Assembly (NCBI RefSeq): GCF_964340395.1
Contig: NC_135556.1
Coordinates: forward strand, 19,999,642-20,063,641
DNA length: 64,000 nt
Source of the DNA: Glandiceps talaboti
Lineage: Eukaryota > Hemichordata > Enteropneusta > Spengelidae
Reading direction: 5' to 3'
The translations under genes and the position numbers were made by a program. Under the pieces are notes generated by a model, which was not told the DNA's origin, ran no database searches, and worked only from the letters and a program-made list of their open reading frames with translations. Shown here one piece after another: positions 37,943 through 50,617 of the stretch; the stretch's first letter is position 1; every line of letters begins with the position of its first letter.

Positions 37943-40900
37943 ATGGCTGAAACATCAAATGATGAAGATTCACTGTATCTTGGTTGCTATGGTGACATTC
38001 GAGATGGCCTTCCTCTCGATTCTCAGATCACAATCTTTGTATATACTTTCTGTCAGTTGAAGTCATCGACGTGTATGATAAATTTTGTGAGAATTAAGGA
38101 GGAGAGAAGTAACCAGTATAAAACAGAATTCCAGATACCAGATACATTACAGTACACAATGAATGAGAAGGCAGATACACCACCTAGTGTTCAACACTGC
38201 AAACTTCCTGTTTTACTGATGAAGAAGGACTTTACAAATTATTGCTGCTGTGGTCTGGCAAATATACTGAGGAATTTAGTATATAAAGGTATAAGACTTC
38301 ACCCAGACAGGAATCTCAATGCTTTGTTGGTAAGGATATAAAGTGGTATTTATTCAAGTATACACTACAAATACAGTAATTATACATGGGGATGGGGGAG
38401 GGGGAGTTACTCCCCTTATTTCACTATACGTATATGTTCCTCCCTTTGGGGTGTGCTTTCTCACCCTTTGGTCTAAAATGGGGTCTTTTTTTTTAGCTGA
38501 AGTATCAGTCTAAAATGAGGTCCACTCTACATTGTTTTCAATATTGCTTGGTTTGATATTTGCTCTATTTCCTTTACCAAAATCATAACTGACTATTAAT
38601 TGCCCCCAAAATGTTCCCTCCTAAGGGAAAAAATACAAGGGTAGTGGTATTTTGTGATCCACCGTTTCCTTAATATGGAACAAATATAATTTTATATAGT
38701 AAAATCTGTAATGATCTAAAATGGGGTATTGATTTTGGTCAAAATGAGTCTAAAACAGGGTCAGGGGTTGAGAGTATTGACTGGACACCCCTACCAGAGC
38801 TTGCCACTGTTACTGCCCACGGGTAATTATAAGGCTGCAAGGACTTGTAATTTCCCAAAAGACTGTGAGTTAGCAGGTACTCATGTTGTTGTTTGAAATT
38901 TAATAGTTTTGGGCACAGATGATGTTTGAAGCAATATGACTGCAAATGTTAAACGTTTTGTTAGATTGGATGGCCAAAATATAAATGTCATGTCTTGGTA
39001 TTTTCACAGGTAATAACATGTCTGACAGCGTGCTGTACATGAGTGATTACATTTTTGCATTTTATAGTTTTCATTTGTTCACAACTTGTTGCCTTGCGGC
39101 ACAAGACTCGTGTACAGTATCAATTTTACATACAATTAAAATCATGAAATCAAAATGTCATCTGACTCAACAAAAATCTCACCAACAGTTCTACATTTTA
39201 TCGTCTGGCTCAACAAAAATCTTACCAACAGTTCTGCATTTTATCGTCTGGCTCAGCAAAATTTTTACCAGTAGTTGTACATTTTAATGCCTGGCTCAAC
39301 AAAAATCTTACTAACAGTGCTACATTTTATCGTCTGGGTAATTTAGACCCTGCTAGGATAGAGGTTGCAATGTGCATGCTTTAATCATATGTGCTTATAG
39401 ATGCTGCAATGGATTGTGTGCTGCCCAGGGAGTTGAGGAAGTAAAGGGCCATTGTACTCATATAGATGCCCGGCTTGCAGGTCAAACCGGCGCAAGTTGT
39501 CATTTATTCCCACCGCTGTGCGGCTTATGAATGATTCGTAAACTTTGTGAGTGATGATGATTGTCTTAGTATCGTTCTGTGTCTCTGCATATATTGTTTT
39601 GTATATTTGTTTGTATTTTTTGATATATTGATGTATTGTATTTGAGCCACACCTTTAATTGCCCATGTCTGGGATGAATAAAGTTCTATTGAATTGAATT
39701 GAATATAGATCTATAACAGGGGTAATAACTGTAAAGCGCTATGAGGACAGATTGGGAAAGTGCCATATATAAAACCAACATTATTATTATGTATACTGAC
39801 ACTTATTTAATTCATTATATTATTCATACTGTAGGGTTACAATGAAGTCTGTTTGAAGGCATGTGCAGAAACCAGTCTATGGACTAATTTATGTGAGGTT
39901 GGAATACCTGGAGATGTTAAAGAATTTCTTAGAAGTGGGTGTGATGGTAGTAGCATACCATCAAACATTGCAAAGTTTGAACACAATATGACACAACCTG
40001 TGGCTATGTTTAACATCAATAAGAAGCGACGAGAAGTTCTCAAACAAAAGTTGCTGCCAAGTTATACATCAAGATATCAGAAACATGTTGAACACTGTAA
40101 AGATTTAAAAGATGACCATTTTGAGAATGATGACAGGGGTGTAATGGAAAGTGTTGCTAAGATACAGAATATGCAAATAAATGATCGTACTAGCATCAAA
40201 ACAAAACCGGTATCAGACAGCAAAGCAAGCGAGAATGATAATATAGCTGCTGAAGGGAGTATTAGAATTCAGAATATTGGTGAATCTGAAAAACCGAAGC
40301 AAAAGAAAAAGTGGAAGAATCCTCACTCAAAGAAGATTATACCTGATGATACTTTACCAATCTTACCTCGTTTATTTAGTGAAGGTTTTGAAGAGACTTT
40401 GTCTGACATTGTGTTGTTTCCCAGCCTTCATCTCTACCTTTCTTTCGTAATGCAAAACATGTGGACCCACAATCTAGTAAAATTACCATACACAATAAAA
40501 TGGTATACGAATGTCTTGAATCTAGCTTGTGTTAGTGAAACTGCCAAACTATGTGGGCTTAGTTTGCTACCACTTCCAAATATTGATAGTGATAACATAG
40601 ATGCCAACATGAAGGACAACTCGAGTGAAGTAACTCAGAAAGACAAAAAGACACAATCAAGGTAATGATGCAGTAATACTCACACAAAAAAGATGAATAT
40701 TTAAGTTTGTGTCCCCTGTATAATCAGAAATGACTTTTCTTTGCTTATTTTTGTATTCACCCTTTATCTTCCAGGTCAAAATTTAAATAACTGACCAGTA
40801 GTCAGTCACATAGGTTGGGTGACGATGATAGGGGTAGGGGAGGGGTGGGATGTGTCTTCTACAAACACTTGTATTTGCATAAAAGTTAAAATTTAGTCTT

Positions 40901-43900
40901 TCTACCACTTAGTGTTATCTTTTAGAACACCATTTGCAACTTTCAGAAACATCAAATAGGTGTTTTTGTTGTTGTACAATCTTTAATGTTTGAACACATT
41001 TTAAAATAACTTGAAAACTGACATAACTAATAAAATTAGTCCAGAAATGACTGGATATTAAAATATGGCAAATCAAGAAAATTTTTTTTTAAAAATTACA
41101 TGTAATGGAAATCATTGAAATATGTAACAAATCATTCATACAAAATTTATACATAGTGGCATTACACATGTTGCAAGTAGCAGAAGTATTGGTTCAGCAC
41201 CATAGAACGTTACGTCATATTAGAGTTTGCGCTATACAAATTCTTTTGATTGATTGATTAATTAAACTATTGACTTTGTTATTCAGGAAAACAATCAAGA
41301 CTTCTTTGAGAAGGAGAGTGCCAGAGTTGCTGGATAGGCTGCAGTCTAAAGGAATTGAACCACACTTTGGAAAACATCCAAGTGACGATGTAGAGTTAAA
41401 ATGGAACGACTTTCCAGAAGATGTTAGACCTGTACAAGGTAAGATTTGGATTCAAGTTGTTATTGTGTTATTATTTGAGACAGCAAGGCAAGTTATAGAT
41501 TCTTATTCAGCTATCCCCCCCCCCCCCCCCCCCTGTCACTGTCACCAGCTGTTCCTATTGTGTCACTGATGAAAATAACTTTAATAGATTTTAGAACTGT
41601 GACAAATACTGCTTGGCAAAACCAGCCTCACTTTTGTTCATCTTTCATAGTACTAGAAATATGATCCAGAACTTTTTGAGCTCACAATTTTTTGATGGTT
41701 TGTCAATGAACAGGTGGTGTAACTGAATTACGATGTCAACGAAAATGTCAGCAAGTTGAAAACATTGTATCTGCTGTGTTGACAATAGCCAAGAATGGAG
41801 ACACCATTGTAGACTTCTGTTGTGGCTCAGTAAGTAATACTTTATTTGTTGATTTATACTATGAAGTGTGAATTTACAATTACTGAGTATTCCTTTTCAG
41901 TATTACAGGAGTGTCAAAGCAAGTAACTGAACATCTTTGGTATCAATTTGTTGGTAGCATGATCTCTATACTCTACTCAAAAGTGTCAGGTATATGTAAC
42001 CATTGCGTTCATATCTCATGACATGTTGGCATCATACCTCCTACAGGTATATGTATATCTGACTATTTCACTAATTGACCCAATTACAGGGACATGTTGG
42101 TATTACCTTAGCATACCTCCTGCCCAAGTGTCAGGTATATCTGGTTGAGAACAAAGTGGAGTCTCTAGACAGAGCCCAGAGTCGAATACATAACATACAG
42201 TTGAAGAATATAACGTTACATCACGGTAACCTTGACTACTTTCAAGGATCTTTTGATATAGGGGTAAGTATTCCCACATTTATCCCAACTCGATAATATT
42301 CCAATTTGTAAAATGTCCTATAATGATGATGTGTATAATTTTAGATACAGTCTCAGTTGAATGAAACTGTTAGAGGTGCATTGCAGAAAGTAGAAGATCT
42401 CAAAAAGTCAGCAGAAATATATAATTGCATAAAGTCAAAGCAGTCTGTGAGATGCTGAAAAATGGAGAACGTTGATGGTTGTGTTTGCTGGTTGCTGGCT
42501 CTTGTCTGTACTCCTGCTATGAAACAGATACATATGTAGAGAGTATACCATATTGATAATAGTAAGATAGAATATTGAAGAGTTGAGAAAAGGAAAAAAT
42601 ATTTAAGCTTAAAATTTATAGATATTGCATGCACCAAAAGAGTTTTTTGTATTTGTTGACATACCTTTTATACTAAAGATAAGGGGTACACCAGCAACAT
42701 CTAACACTTTGCCATGGCAACTCACATGATACTTGTTTCACTGCCATGTTGCTTTGACATCTTGTCTATTGTTTATACACGTAAATTGATGCAGCTTTCA
42801 TCACATCACTGTTGCAACTGGTCTAGTGGTGTAGACATTGATAGATTTTGTTATACTTTGTCAGCTAGTCTGTTTATGTATTGAAATATAATTACTAGTA
42901 TATTAAATCACTATGGCAACTAGTGAGAGATATTGTATTGTCTTATTGCTATGGCTGCTGGTAAACTTTGTAGATATCGATATTGTCATATCGCCATGGC
43001 AACTGGTTATTGTTGAGATATTGGCATATTGCTATGGCAGCTGGTATATTTTGTAGATATTGATATTGTCATCGCTATGGCATCTTGTCTGTGGACTAGA
43101 TACCAAAGTCATATTGCTATGGTAACTGATAGTGTCATCACTATAGCAACTGGATGGTCTGTGTAGATATTAATATTAGATATGGTGATATTGTTTCAGG
43201 TATCTCTTCATGCATGTGGAGTAGCAACTGACATGGTACTTGATAAATGTATTTCTTGCCATGCTGCTTTTGTCTCAGCACCCTGTTGCTATGGTAGCAT
43301 ACACAGTACTCATGTTATTACGTATCCAAGGAGTCCGAAATTTCAACAGGTACTCTCAGAGGAGGTAGGTATCACAGTTGACATGTTGATGTAAGTCGTT
43401 GAGGGAATTATGTTAGTTTCATTTTGTATACTAAAAAGTAGGGTGGCATTTCTGATAACTTACCTGATCTTGCTGCATACAATGTTTGGGACTTCCAGTA
43501 CTGGTGTTTACACTATCTGTACTACAGGGTGACTATATCTGCACAACGCTATCACCCACTTGTGTAATGTACATCATCCAACAACAATAGTTTTAGTTTG
43601 TGGCTATCTTAGAAAGATGAAAGTACGGTTTCCAAAGAAGTAATAATATGAGGAAGGACTAAGGTGTTCTTCATAAATTAATTCCTCATCACTGGTATTT
43701 ATATGTGTGTGTCTGTGTGTGTGTCATATCTTATCATAGGAGTATGTGTTATTGGGGCATGCAGCAGACCAAACACCATGGCAGTTTGAAACACCAATAG
43801 CAAGGCAAGGTATGTCATATATGTATTTATTACGAGCAATATATGAACACCTGTTTGGTATGAAATCAGATTCCAGATGACATTCATGATATAATGAAAA

Positions 43901-45629
43901 ACTTATAGAACAATTATCCAATAACAGTAACGATTTACCTCAATGCACCTGACATTTTACATTAAATGTCATCAATTGCTGCAATTACATATGTCAGTAT
44001 TAAGTCTTCATCAGTTACTGCTCAGTAACAGTAGCTTTCCCTAATTCATCGCTAGGTGTCGTCCTTCCATAGTACTATAAAAGCCTGAAAAGGCTACCTT
44101 ACGTCATTATCTTCACGCTTGTACTGTAACATCTCAGACAGTGTTACTGGTTGTTCCTTCGTTGACTATGTCATGAAAAGGCAAGTTGAAATAAGGCAAG
44201 AAGTCCGTCCTGTTACTGTGCTGGAAGGAAGTCAGGACTCAACCGACGCCAATGGTTATTGCAGTCAACCTTGATGAAGACAATAACAGTATTGTCTCTG
44301 AGGTTCAGCCAAAATTAAGGACAAGTATTATCTGCAACTATAGAAGAATTTCCTTCAACTAGTTTGGCTCCAAACTTAATTCTACAGATAGCAATGCAAG
44401 TCACTAGCCCGGAAACAGTGAAGTGGACCACCAGGCAGGCCATACCGACCGAGCCCTGGCATTTTCATTAGTCCAAGTCTAACCAAGACATCAGCTGTTG
44501 CCAGGCCTTCGCGAGTGGTGAAGTGTCCAAGTTTTGGTGACAAAACATCGGATATCAAGTAGTATGTTTCTTTGTATATAAAGAGAACCACTAAGCTAAG
44601 AGATAATGTAGTGTCAATGGGAAAACCCGGCCATCAAGATTGTTTATTTCATTTGTTCGACCTTTTAATAAGGTTACTTCTCAGACTATTGCCAGATGGA
44701 TAAAGACAACACTTGATAGTGCAGGCATTGATACAGATAAGTTTAGAGCCCACAGCACAGAGGAGCAGCAACGTCGGCAGTACTATGACAAGGAGCAACT
44801 ACTGCTCAGATCCTCCAACTTGGTGACTGGACTTCAGAATCTACATGTACATTGAAATGATTCTATCGTCGTCATACAGACAGCTTAGAGACTGGACATT
44901 TGATCCTTAGGGCAACTCAGGAAGCCAACAATTCAAACCACCAATAGGCCTCCAGCTATGTAATCAGCTATTGTAGTTACTGAGCAGTAACTGATGGAGA
45001 CTTGGAAAATTTGCCTACCTTAAGGATGTCAAATTAGAAGTCTTCGAGGGAACATAGCAGTAACTACTTTTTCCCTCCCACCCACCCACCCACCCACCAA
45101 GCCCGATGCCATATATCTGGTGAGTAGATGTATCTACTCATATCGCTGTGTTATCATATTCTTGTTCGTTTTAGGTTCCACTGTTCCCTTGCCTTTGTGC
45201 CCTTGATTGTAGGTACTTGTACCATTGTATTGCACTATGTTGCATATTAATCAAAATTTAGCAAAATTCAAGCGCAATTAATTAAATTGGTCAGCACAAG
45301 TTGCATATGACCAAGGGTACCTCAGCTATCACGATATGGAACCTCAACAAGCTGCTCAGAAAGATAATGGCGTAAGGTAGCCTTTTCAGGCTTTTATAGT
45401 ACTATATAAGGATGACACCTAGCGATGAATTAGGGAAAGCTACTGTAGTTACTGCTGCTACATTCCCTCGAAGACTTCTATTTAAATTTGACGTCCTTAT
45501 TAAAGGTAGGCAAATTTTCAAATTCTGTATTACTTTTATCAACATTTTTCTGTAGGATTTTGACATTTAAGAATAGCATTGATTGACTCACACACATTGA
45601 TACACACACACACACACACACACACATTG

Positions 45630-45672
<43 letters not shown>

Positions 45673-46820
45673 AATCAAAACACAGGCACTTGAATCAATC
45701 TGTATGATTTTTAAATAAATGTATAGTAAATAAGAGAAGGTATGAAGGTACGGCAAGCCGTATTCCCCATTTGAACTGCTGACCCCGATTACACCCTCAT
45801 TAGCTTAACACTAGACATCCTGGATTACGACATTTCATCACAGAAAATGTTATATAAAGTAATAATTCTAGCAAATGAATAGCTAAAAGATATTAACCAA
45901 TAACTTGTTGTTGCCATAGCTGCATCTGCTGTGTTAAAAATGATATCCATAAGACTATTTTGATTTCAAATTGTACGGCCGGCTGCACTGTCGTCCAATC
46001 AGAAGCCACAAGTGTTAGTGTTTGCTAATGAGGGTGTAATCGGGGTAATCAGTTCAAATGGGGAATATGGCTTACCGTGCCTTCATACCTTCTCTTATCT
46101 ACTATACATTTTTTTTTTAAAAATCATACAGATTGATTCAAGTACCTGTGCATCAAAAGCTATAAAATGTTAGAAATAAATTTGGGATCTATTTTGTCTA
46201 TACTTCATTAGACACTTCTTTCATCTTGAACTTTAACTATGTTAGGCTTAGTGTGTTTTAGAATATCATAATGGAGAACATTTGGATAATTATACAAACA
46301 CAGCTGAATCCACATGCTAGTGACAGGATTGACATGTCACAGGCTTGCGGCAGGCATATTACAGCCCTGAGAGGACTGGCCTGCCACGGCCCTGACCCGT
46401 TTGGCTTGCCACAGCCCTGAATGATCAGGCCTGCTACAACCCTGAGTTGTCAGACCTGCCACATCCATGAGTGGTCAGGTCTGCCACAGCCCTGTTGAAG
46501 AGCTGATAAACTTTAGCTGTGTTTGTGTCTGACTGTAAGAAAAGACATTACCTCACTTGAGTTATGTGAGAATAACACTATTTCGCACCCTCCTGCAATA
46601 TTTCATTTCCCTGCTAACATTCTGCAAGAAGACTAACTTCTCACATTTAGCCTTACATATTTTGATTATTGGTATAACAGGAAAGAAGTGTATGGGTTTG
46701 ATAGATGAAGATAGACTGGAAGCTGCCAAAGATAGCGGTTACCAAGTAACCATCTGCACCATGCAGCCGCCATCTTGTTCCCCCAAGAATGATCTGTTGA
46801 TTGGTATTCCATCCCGATAA
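37943..46820 (+). CDS. GSTCD: GSTCD, GST C-terminal-domain / methyltransferase-fold protein (8 exons)
   Basis: Complete gene. Coding exons: 37943-38329, 39835-40661, 41287-41438, 41714-41829, 42090-42263, 43200-43364, 43740-43809, 46681-46820. All borders are GT/AG and the sum is 2031 nt, 676 residues (human 633). Residues 1 to about 370 hold the GST-like N-terminal half, with a lysine-rich linker near 205-290 that is probably species-specific. From about 405 comes a SAM-methyltransferase-like fold: IVDFCCGSGHVGITLA (487-502) is the glycine-rich motif I, SLHACG (554-559) and APCCYG (579-584) are motifs shared with the METTL25/RRNAD1-like group, and it ends SCSPKNDLLIGIPSR as in vertebrate GSTCD. 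Biochemical activity is not established to my knowledge. The start is the first ATG after a probable 5' UTR acceptor at 37919. It is divergent from PIBF1 and convergent with MMAA. Confidence 0.96.
38385..38800. repeat. Dispersed repeat with AAAATGGGGT words
   Basis: G-rich stretches (GGGGATGGGGGAGGGGGAG) and repeated TCTAAAATGRGG words at 38475, 38510, 38716 and 38748 mark a degenerate non-coding repeat in GSTCD intron 1. Confidence 0.4.
39161..39340. repeat. ~43-bp minisatellite, 4 copies, GSTCD intron 1
   Basis: Units read CTGGCTCAACAAAAATCTTA, then CCAACAGTTCTACATTTTAT, then CGT, with modest divergence. Not at an exon edge (about 500 bp from exon 2), unlike most other arrays here. Confidence 0.9.
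39385..39705 (+). repeat. LINE 3' UTR fragment with (TTGAA)n tail
   Basis: The segment resembles the 3' end of a CR1/L2-like LINE. It is GC-richer than its surroundings (CCCACCGCTGTGCGGCTTAT), lacks coding sequence, and ends GGGATGAATAAAGTTCTATT followed by repeated GAATT/TTGAA pentamers. An AATAAA lies just before the tail. No reverse-transcriptase sequence remains. Confidence 0.5.
39715..39795 (+). repeat. SINE/LINE 3'-tail fragment with (ATT)n
   Basis: TGTAAAGCGCTATGAGGACA, then GTGCCATATATAAAACCAAC, then ATTATTATTAT: the same layout as the tails at 31588 and 41200. It follows directly on another retroposon tail in GSTCD intron 1. Confidence 0.5.
41195..41265 (+). repeat. SINE/LINE 3'-tail fragment with (TTGA)n
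   Basis: A GTTTGCGCTATACAAATTC word followed by TTGATTGATTGATT. Tail fragment in GSTCD intron 2, ending about 20 bp before the exon 3 acceptor. Confidence 0.45.
42690..43195. repeat. Degenerate minisatellite against GSTCD exon 6
   Basis: Ten or so imperfect units combine GATATTGTCATATYGC, TATGGCAACTGG and TGTAGATATT. The array runs up to the acceptor of exon 6 at 43199. The word TTGCTATGG also occurs inside exon 6, in the codons for CCYGS. Confidence 0.7.
44002..45519 (+). mobile_element. DIRS-like tyrosine-recombinase element, shortened fossil
   Basis: A broken DIRS-type retroelement of about 1.5 kb in GSTCD intron 7, far shorter than usual multi-kilobase relatives, so most of the interior is lost. 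Inverted terminal repeats at about 44029-44103 and 45371-45445 are nearly identical over about 75 bp by eye. An internal complementary region at about 44972-45067 matches the left end (44002-44030) and right end (45446-45519) joined head to tail, the layout that defines DIRS elements. A tyrosine-recombinase-like segment is seen near 44640-44770 (SQTIARWIKTTLDSAGIDT). The reverse-transcriptase and RNase H regions are not detected. The close match of the ends suggests a fairly recent copy. Confidence 0.8.
45600..45669. repeat. (CA)n microsatellite
   Basis: About 32 CA dinucleotides with one ATTGC interruption, between the DIRS-like fossil and a foldback element in GSTCD intron 7. Confidence 0.95.
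45681..46150. mobile_element. Foldback / MITE-like element with ~130-bp inverted repeats
   Basis: Left arm 45681-45810 and right arm 46015-46150 are inverted copies: CACAGGCACTTGAATCAATC, TAAGAGAAGGTATGAAGG, ATTCCCCATTTGAACTG and CCGATTACACCCTCATTAGC all recur in complement. The arms enclose about 200 bp of unrelated AT-rich DNA. No transposase. Non-autonomous DNA element in GSTCD intron 7. Confidence 0.85.
46365..46494. repeat. 25-bp GC-rich minisatellite, five copies
   Basis: Five units of CCCTGAGTGGTCAGGCCTGC plus CACAG, with decayed partial units from 46341. The composition is clearly richer in GC than its surroundings. It is bracketed by a 15-bp inverted repeat, ACAAACACAGCTGAA (46294) and its near complement (46512), so it may lie inside a small element. 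GSTCD intron 7, about 190 bp before the last exon. Confidence 0.85.
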
Positions 46821-46997
46821 CAATACAAGTTGCCAGCATTGTTTAAAAATCCTCAGGCCTCCAAAATCAGGCTGAGATGCTTGGTTTTGCTAGTGGGGCA
46901 ATATGTTGTACTCGTAGTGGAATATATGCTCCAACACAGAAGTGATAGTGACTTGACAACATACTTGCTGCCAGCTGTTCTTTTGTTTTAAACCAGA

Positions 46998-47038
<41 letters not shown>

Positions 47039-49427
47039 CAGTCAATAAGTGCATTTTTACTATGATTGAATATTGAAAATTGTTAACATTAAAATAATTG
47101 TGTTTTTAAAGCGAGTTCAGTTATAAACTGTAAATATAGCTGTCTTTACTTTGAGATCATACGACAGTTTCAGTACTAGATATTTCTAGAAGTGCTTAGA
47201 ATTATTTTGTGACGATTAGTTATGTGGTACATAGTTTTTGTCTTAGACATTTCTACAAGTACCCAGTAATATTATATATGTACTAGTACTTACTTGCATC
47301 AGTACACACACTTACTAATGGTGTTTGCACTGCAGTGTACAACATGTAATACAGAAAACAATATTGCATACCTGTATGTGCTTGATATGAAAATGAGTCC
47401 GTGGTCACATGAAGTCGCATGTTATTTTTATGGAAATTTGCTATTTTGGATAAACATATGCTATAATAACAGAACCCCATGTTGCTAGTGCCAGTGTAGG
47501 TACTCAAGAGTATTTGCACAAATGCTTGCAGTGTTTTCTACTGAACTCTTACCAGCTACACACATAAACATAGGACCGCAGATAACACTTCAACCACTTG
47601 TGCAACTATCCCATCTACACCACATTTGTACTCACAGATAGTGGGGTTCTGTCATAGTACATGTACATAATTTCAGTGAGTGATTAATGGCCATGCATTC
47701 CATAGTTTTAGTAAATTATGAATGAAATCACCTGAGTTGAAATTTGTATTTAAGTGTAGTTGGACCATTATTTATTGAAAGTTGTTTAGAATATAAATGC
47801 TAGTTCATAATGTTAACATAAGAAATTATATCAGATAGGCAAATGAAGTTGCCTGTCTGAAAAATTGTCATTAGCTGCAACAGTAATTGTGAATTATATA
47901 GTACTAAGTCAGAGTGAAATGTATCCACTGTCATGGGCAGGTGGTCTTATGAGTGATATTTAAGTTCTACTTACTGCTGAATCAGTTTACAGTATTGTGT
48001 ATTTTACTTAGTGCCAATCAATTTACAGTTTTAAAACAATGTACCTGTGTTTTAATTCTTTTCATTGATCAAGAGAAATGCATTGAAAATAAAAATTATT
48101 TCCCCTAGAAACTGTGTCCATTTCCAGACATAATTTTGTATGTTACTACGTACATGTTATTATGGATATTATCCATATGAAATCTTTTATCTTACTGTTA
48201 AACAGCAAGATAAAAAGATTTCTTAGTTTGGCCACTAGGAGTGCTGTTTGCAAGTCGTTTTGGGGCTGGAAGTGAAGTCATACTGATAGCATACATGAAG
48301 TGACCACTCATGCCATATTGTTACCATGGGTACCATTTTTTAGTGACTACCAGTACTCAAAACAAGTTTAACCACTACCGTAATATTCCTGATGCATCCT
48401 CAATTCAATCACAGTTTCCTGCATTACCATATGATCAGTGGCCATGATGGAGCCCTCACTTTGCCAAATCTCGGGCAACCTCTTGTCCCACTTTTGCAAA
48501 ATAGAAGCCTGAACTTAGATAACTGGAATAAAGTGTATTAGATTTCGTAAAACCATATGTATGCTAATCTGAACTCTATGACAATCCATGTTCTTTAGTC
48601 ATAACATTTGGTATAACCAAAATAGAAGACCTTGATTGTTTAACCATGAGAAACAAACACAAAACTAAAACACCACTATTGAATATATAATACATTATTC
48701 AGGATTTTAATCTCAAATATTACAATATTTGCAAGATCCCACTTTAACCATACATAAACAATGTCAAATGTATTGATACACACATCACATTCAATTGACT
48801 TGAGTCACAATTCACAAATATATGAATTCAGAATTCTACAGGCAACACACAGACACAGAAAAACAGTATAGGATTCAGGCATGTCTATTGAACCTTGTCC
48901 TTGTGTTGCATGCTGGGTAAACAGCAGACAATTATGCGTTCTCACAGCTGGAAGTTAGCAGTGTTATCACGTTCACTGCCTCAAGATAGAACTACACAAT
49001 ATAGGCTTGCAATAAACGACCGTCACATATCCATACTGATTAGCATGTAGATAGGGTACAATATGAGGTAAATGTGTTTTTAACACCATTCACATGTAAC
49101 TTGGATAATGTATGATAGCCTTGTCAAAAGATTTTAGGAATGAACGAATCTTTCGGCGATAATGCCACTGTATCATACATGCCTACGTATAGCATAGTCT
49201 ATGCCATGTTGATGTATTATATATTTGACAAAACTAACTTCATACATTTTGTAACAAATCAAATTTCAATGTCCTTGAACACCAGTAATCATATTCTTTA
49301 CTTTGTGAATTGTGACAAGTCAATGTACACTAACACTAGAGAGTATGTATACCTATATTAATCATGTTATATATGGGACCTACAACGGCAACACTTATGT
49401 AGAGGATATATGAGGGACACGAGTGCC
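46821..49427. other. GSTCD 3' UTR and convergent spacer
   Basis: Starts with GSTCD 3' UTR, including a (TG)n run at 46999-47036. Several AATAAA-like hexamers occur, for example near 48090, but none is clearly the end site. I see no gene, structured RNA or complete element in the rest. Confidence 0.5.
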
Positions 49428-49586
49428 AAGTTATATATCCTACTAATACCACAGCTCCTTTTGTGGTGATGACTTGGTGTTATTCGCTATACAACTGCAT
49501 CTCCATCTCTTATTTTCACATACACACCAACATTCACAGACAAACCAGGCCACATTGATTGGTTGTCAGGGGCAACATGGTATTAT
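49428..49586. repeat. Dispersed repeat, partner of 54391-54536
   Basis: TATCCTACTAATACCACAGC, TTGTGGTGATGACTTG and GTTGTCAGGGGCAACATG occur in the same order and spacing as in MMAA intron 1. TAATACCA near the left end and TGGTATTA near the right end hint at terminal inverted repeats. Confidence 0.65.
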
Positions 49587-49666
49587 GAGTACCTGTCGTG
49601 TTATGTGATATGGCAGTACATGCCATCATCGTCAAACATACTGCAAGGTTAGATGGCTCTTGCTTA

Positions 49667-50056
49667 GGCCTACAAAAAAAATTGTCTGGTTCCGGTTACC
49701 CGGTCCCACCTAGTTTTTCACGTCAACCCTAAACATTTGTTTACGTATTCAGGAAAAAATAATAAAATCACGAAAATTGTGTGAAATAGTGTGAAGTCTC
49801 GGCAGAAATAGTGGATGCGGAAACTTGGAAACTGACATCAGTATAAAACTGTTCTTCCAATCTGTAATGGCTGTACATCTGATGAGAAGAAACCAATAAC
49901 ACAGAAATCATATGGAAAACAACGGAAAACATAATTACCTGAACTGGACACTCACATATGAAAAACAAATATAAACAAAATAAAATAAAAAATTTACCTA
50001 CCCCACCTATTCTAAAATTGAGCGTAATTGGAACCACACAATTTTTTTGTTGGGCC
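49667..50056. mobile_element. MITE-like element, ~390 bp
   Basis: Terminal inverted repeats of about 26 bp: GGCCTACAAAAAAAATTGTC plus TGGTTCC at the left, and the complement of GGCCCAACAAAAAAATTGTG plus TGGTTCC at the right. The interior is non-coding with an AAATAAAATAAAAAATTTAC block. A more decayed copy lies at 9795-10207. Superfamily not assigned. Confidence 0.7.
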
Positions 50057-50617
50057 ATATAAACAATAGTTTATGCATGCAATATTTACATTTCTTATTA
50101 CCATAACAACCTACTTTACACTGAGTGATTTCTTTTCGGGGTTAGTTCTCAATGAGAGTACCAAGGAAATCTATTAAAAACTAATGTGTTTCCTAAAGCC
50201 ATGTGTAATTCACAACTGCTTTCAAAATTTATTTTAGATTCGTACAGAAAGTAGATACAAATTATTGTTCATGTTAGAACTGTATGTAAAGTGTTCTTGT
50301 TTTGCTGACAATTCATCTGTATATGCATTGCTAAAACTTTGTCAACTCAACACAATTCAAATGTAAATGTCCATAAATATTTCTCAGAATAAACAATTTG
50401 TCTTTTCAAAATTATAAAACAATGATGATTACTGAAATTTGAACAGAATATTATTGATGTCAGGACAAAACACAAACCATTGTGCGTACATGTATTATAT
50501 ACTGTTCCTAAAGTGTTGTTGGGTCAGCAGTATGCTAACTGCAAAGTAACATTACCACGTTGATAAACTGCACACTTATTTTTAATGACAATGGCTTGAT
50601 GATAGCTGTACCTTTAA

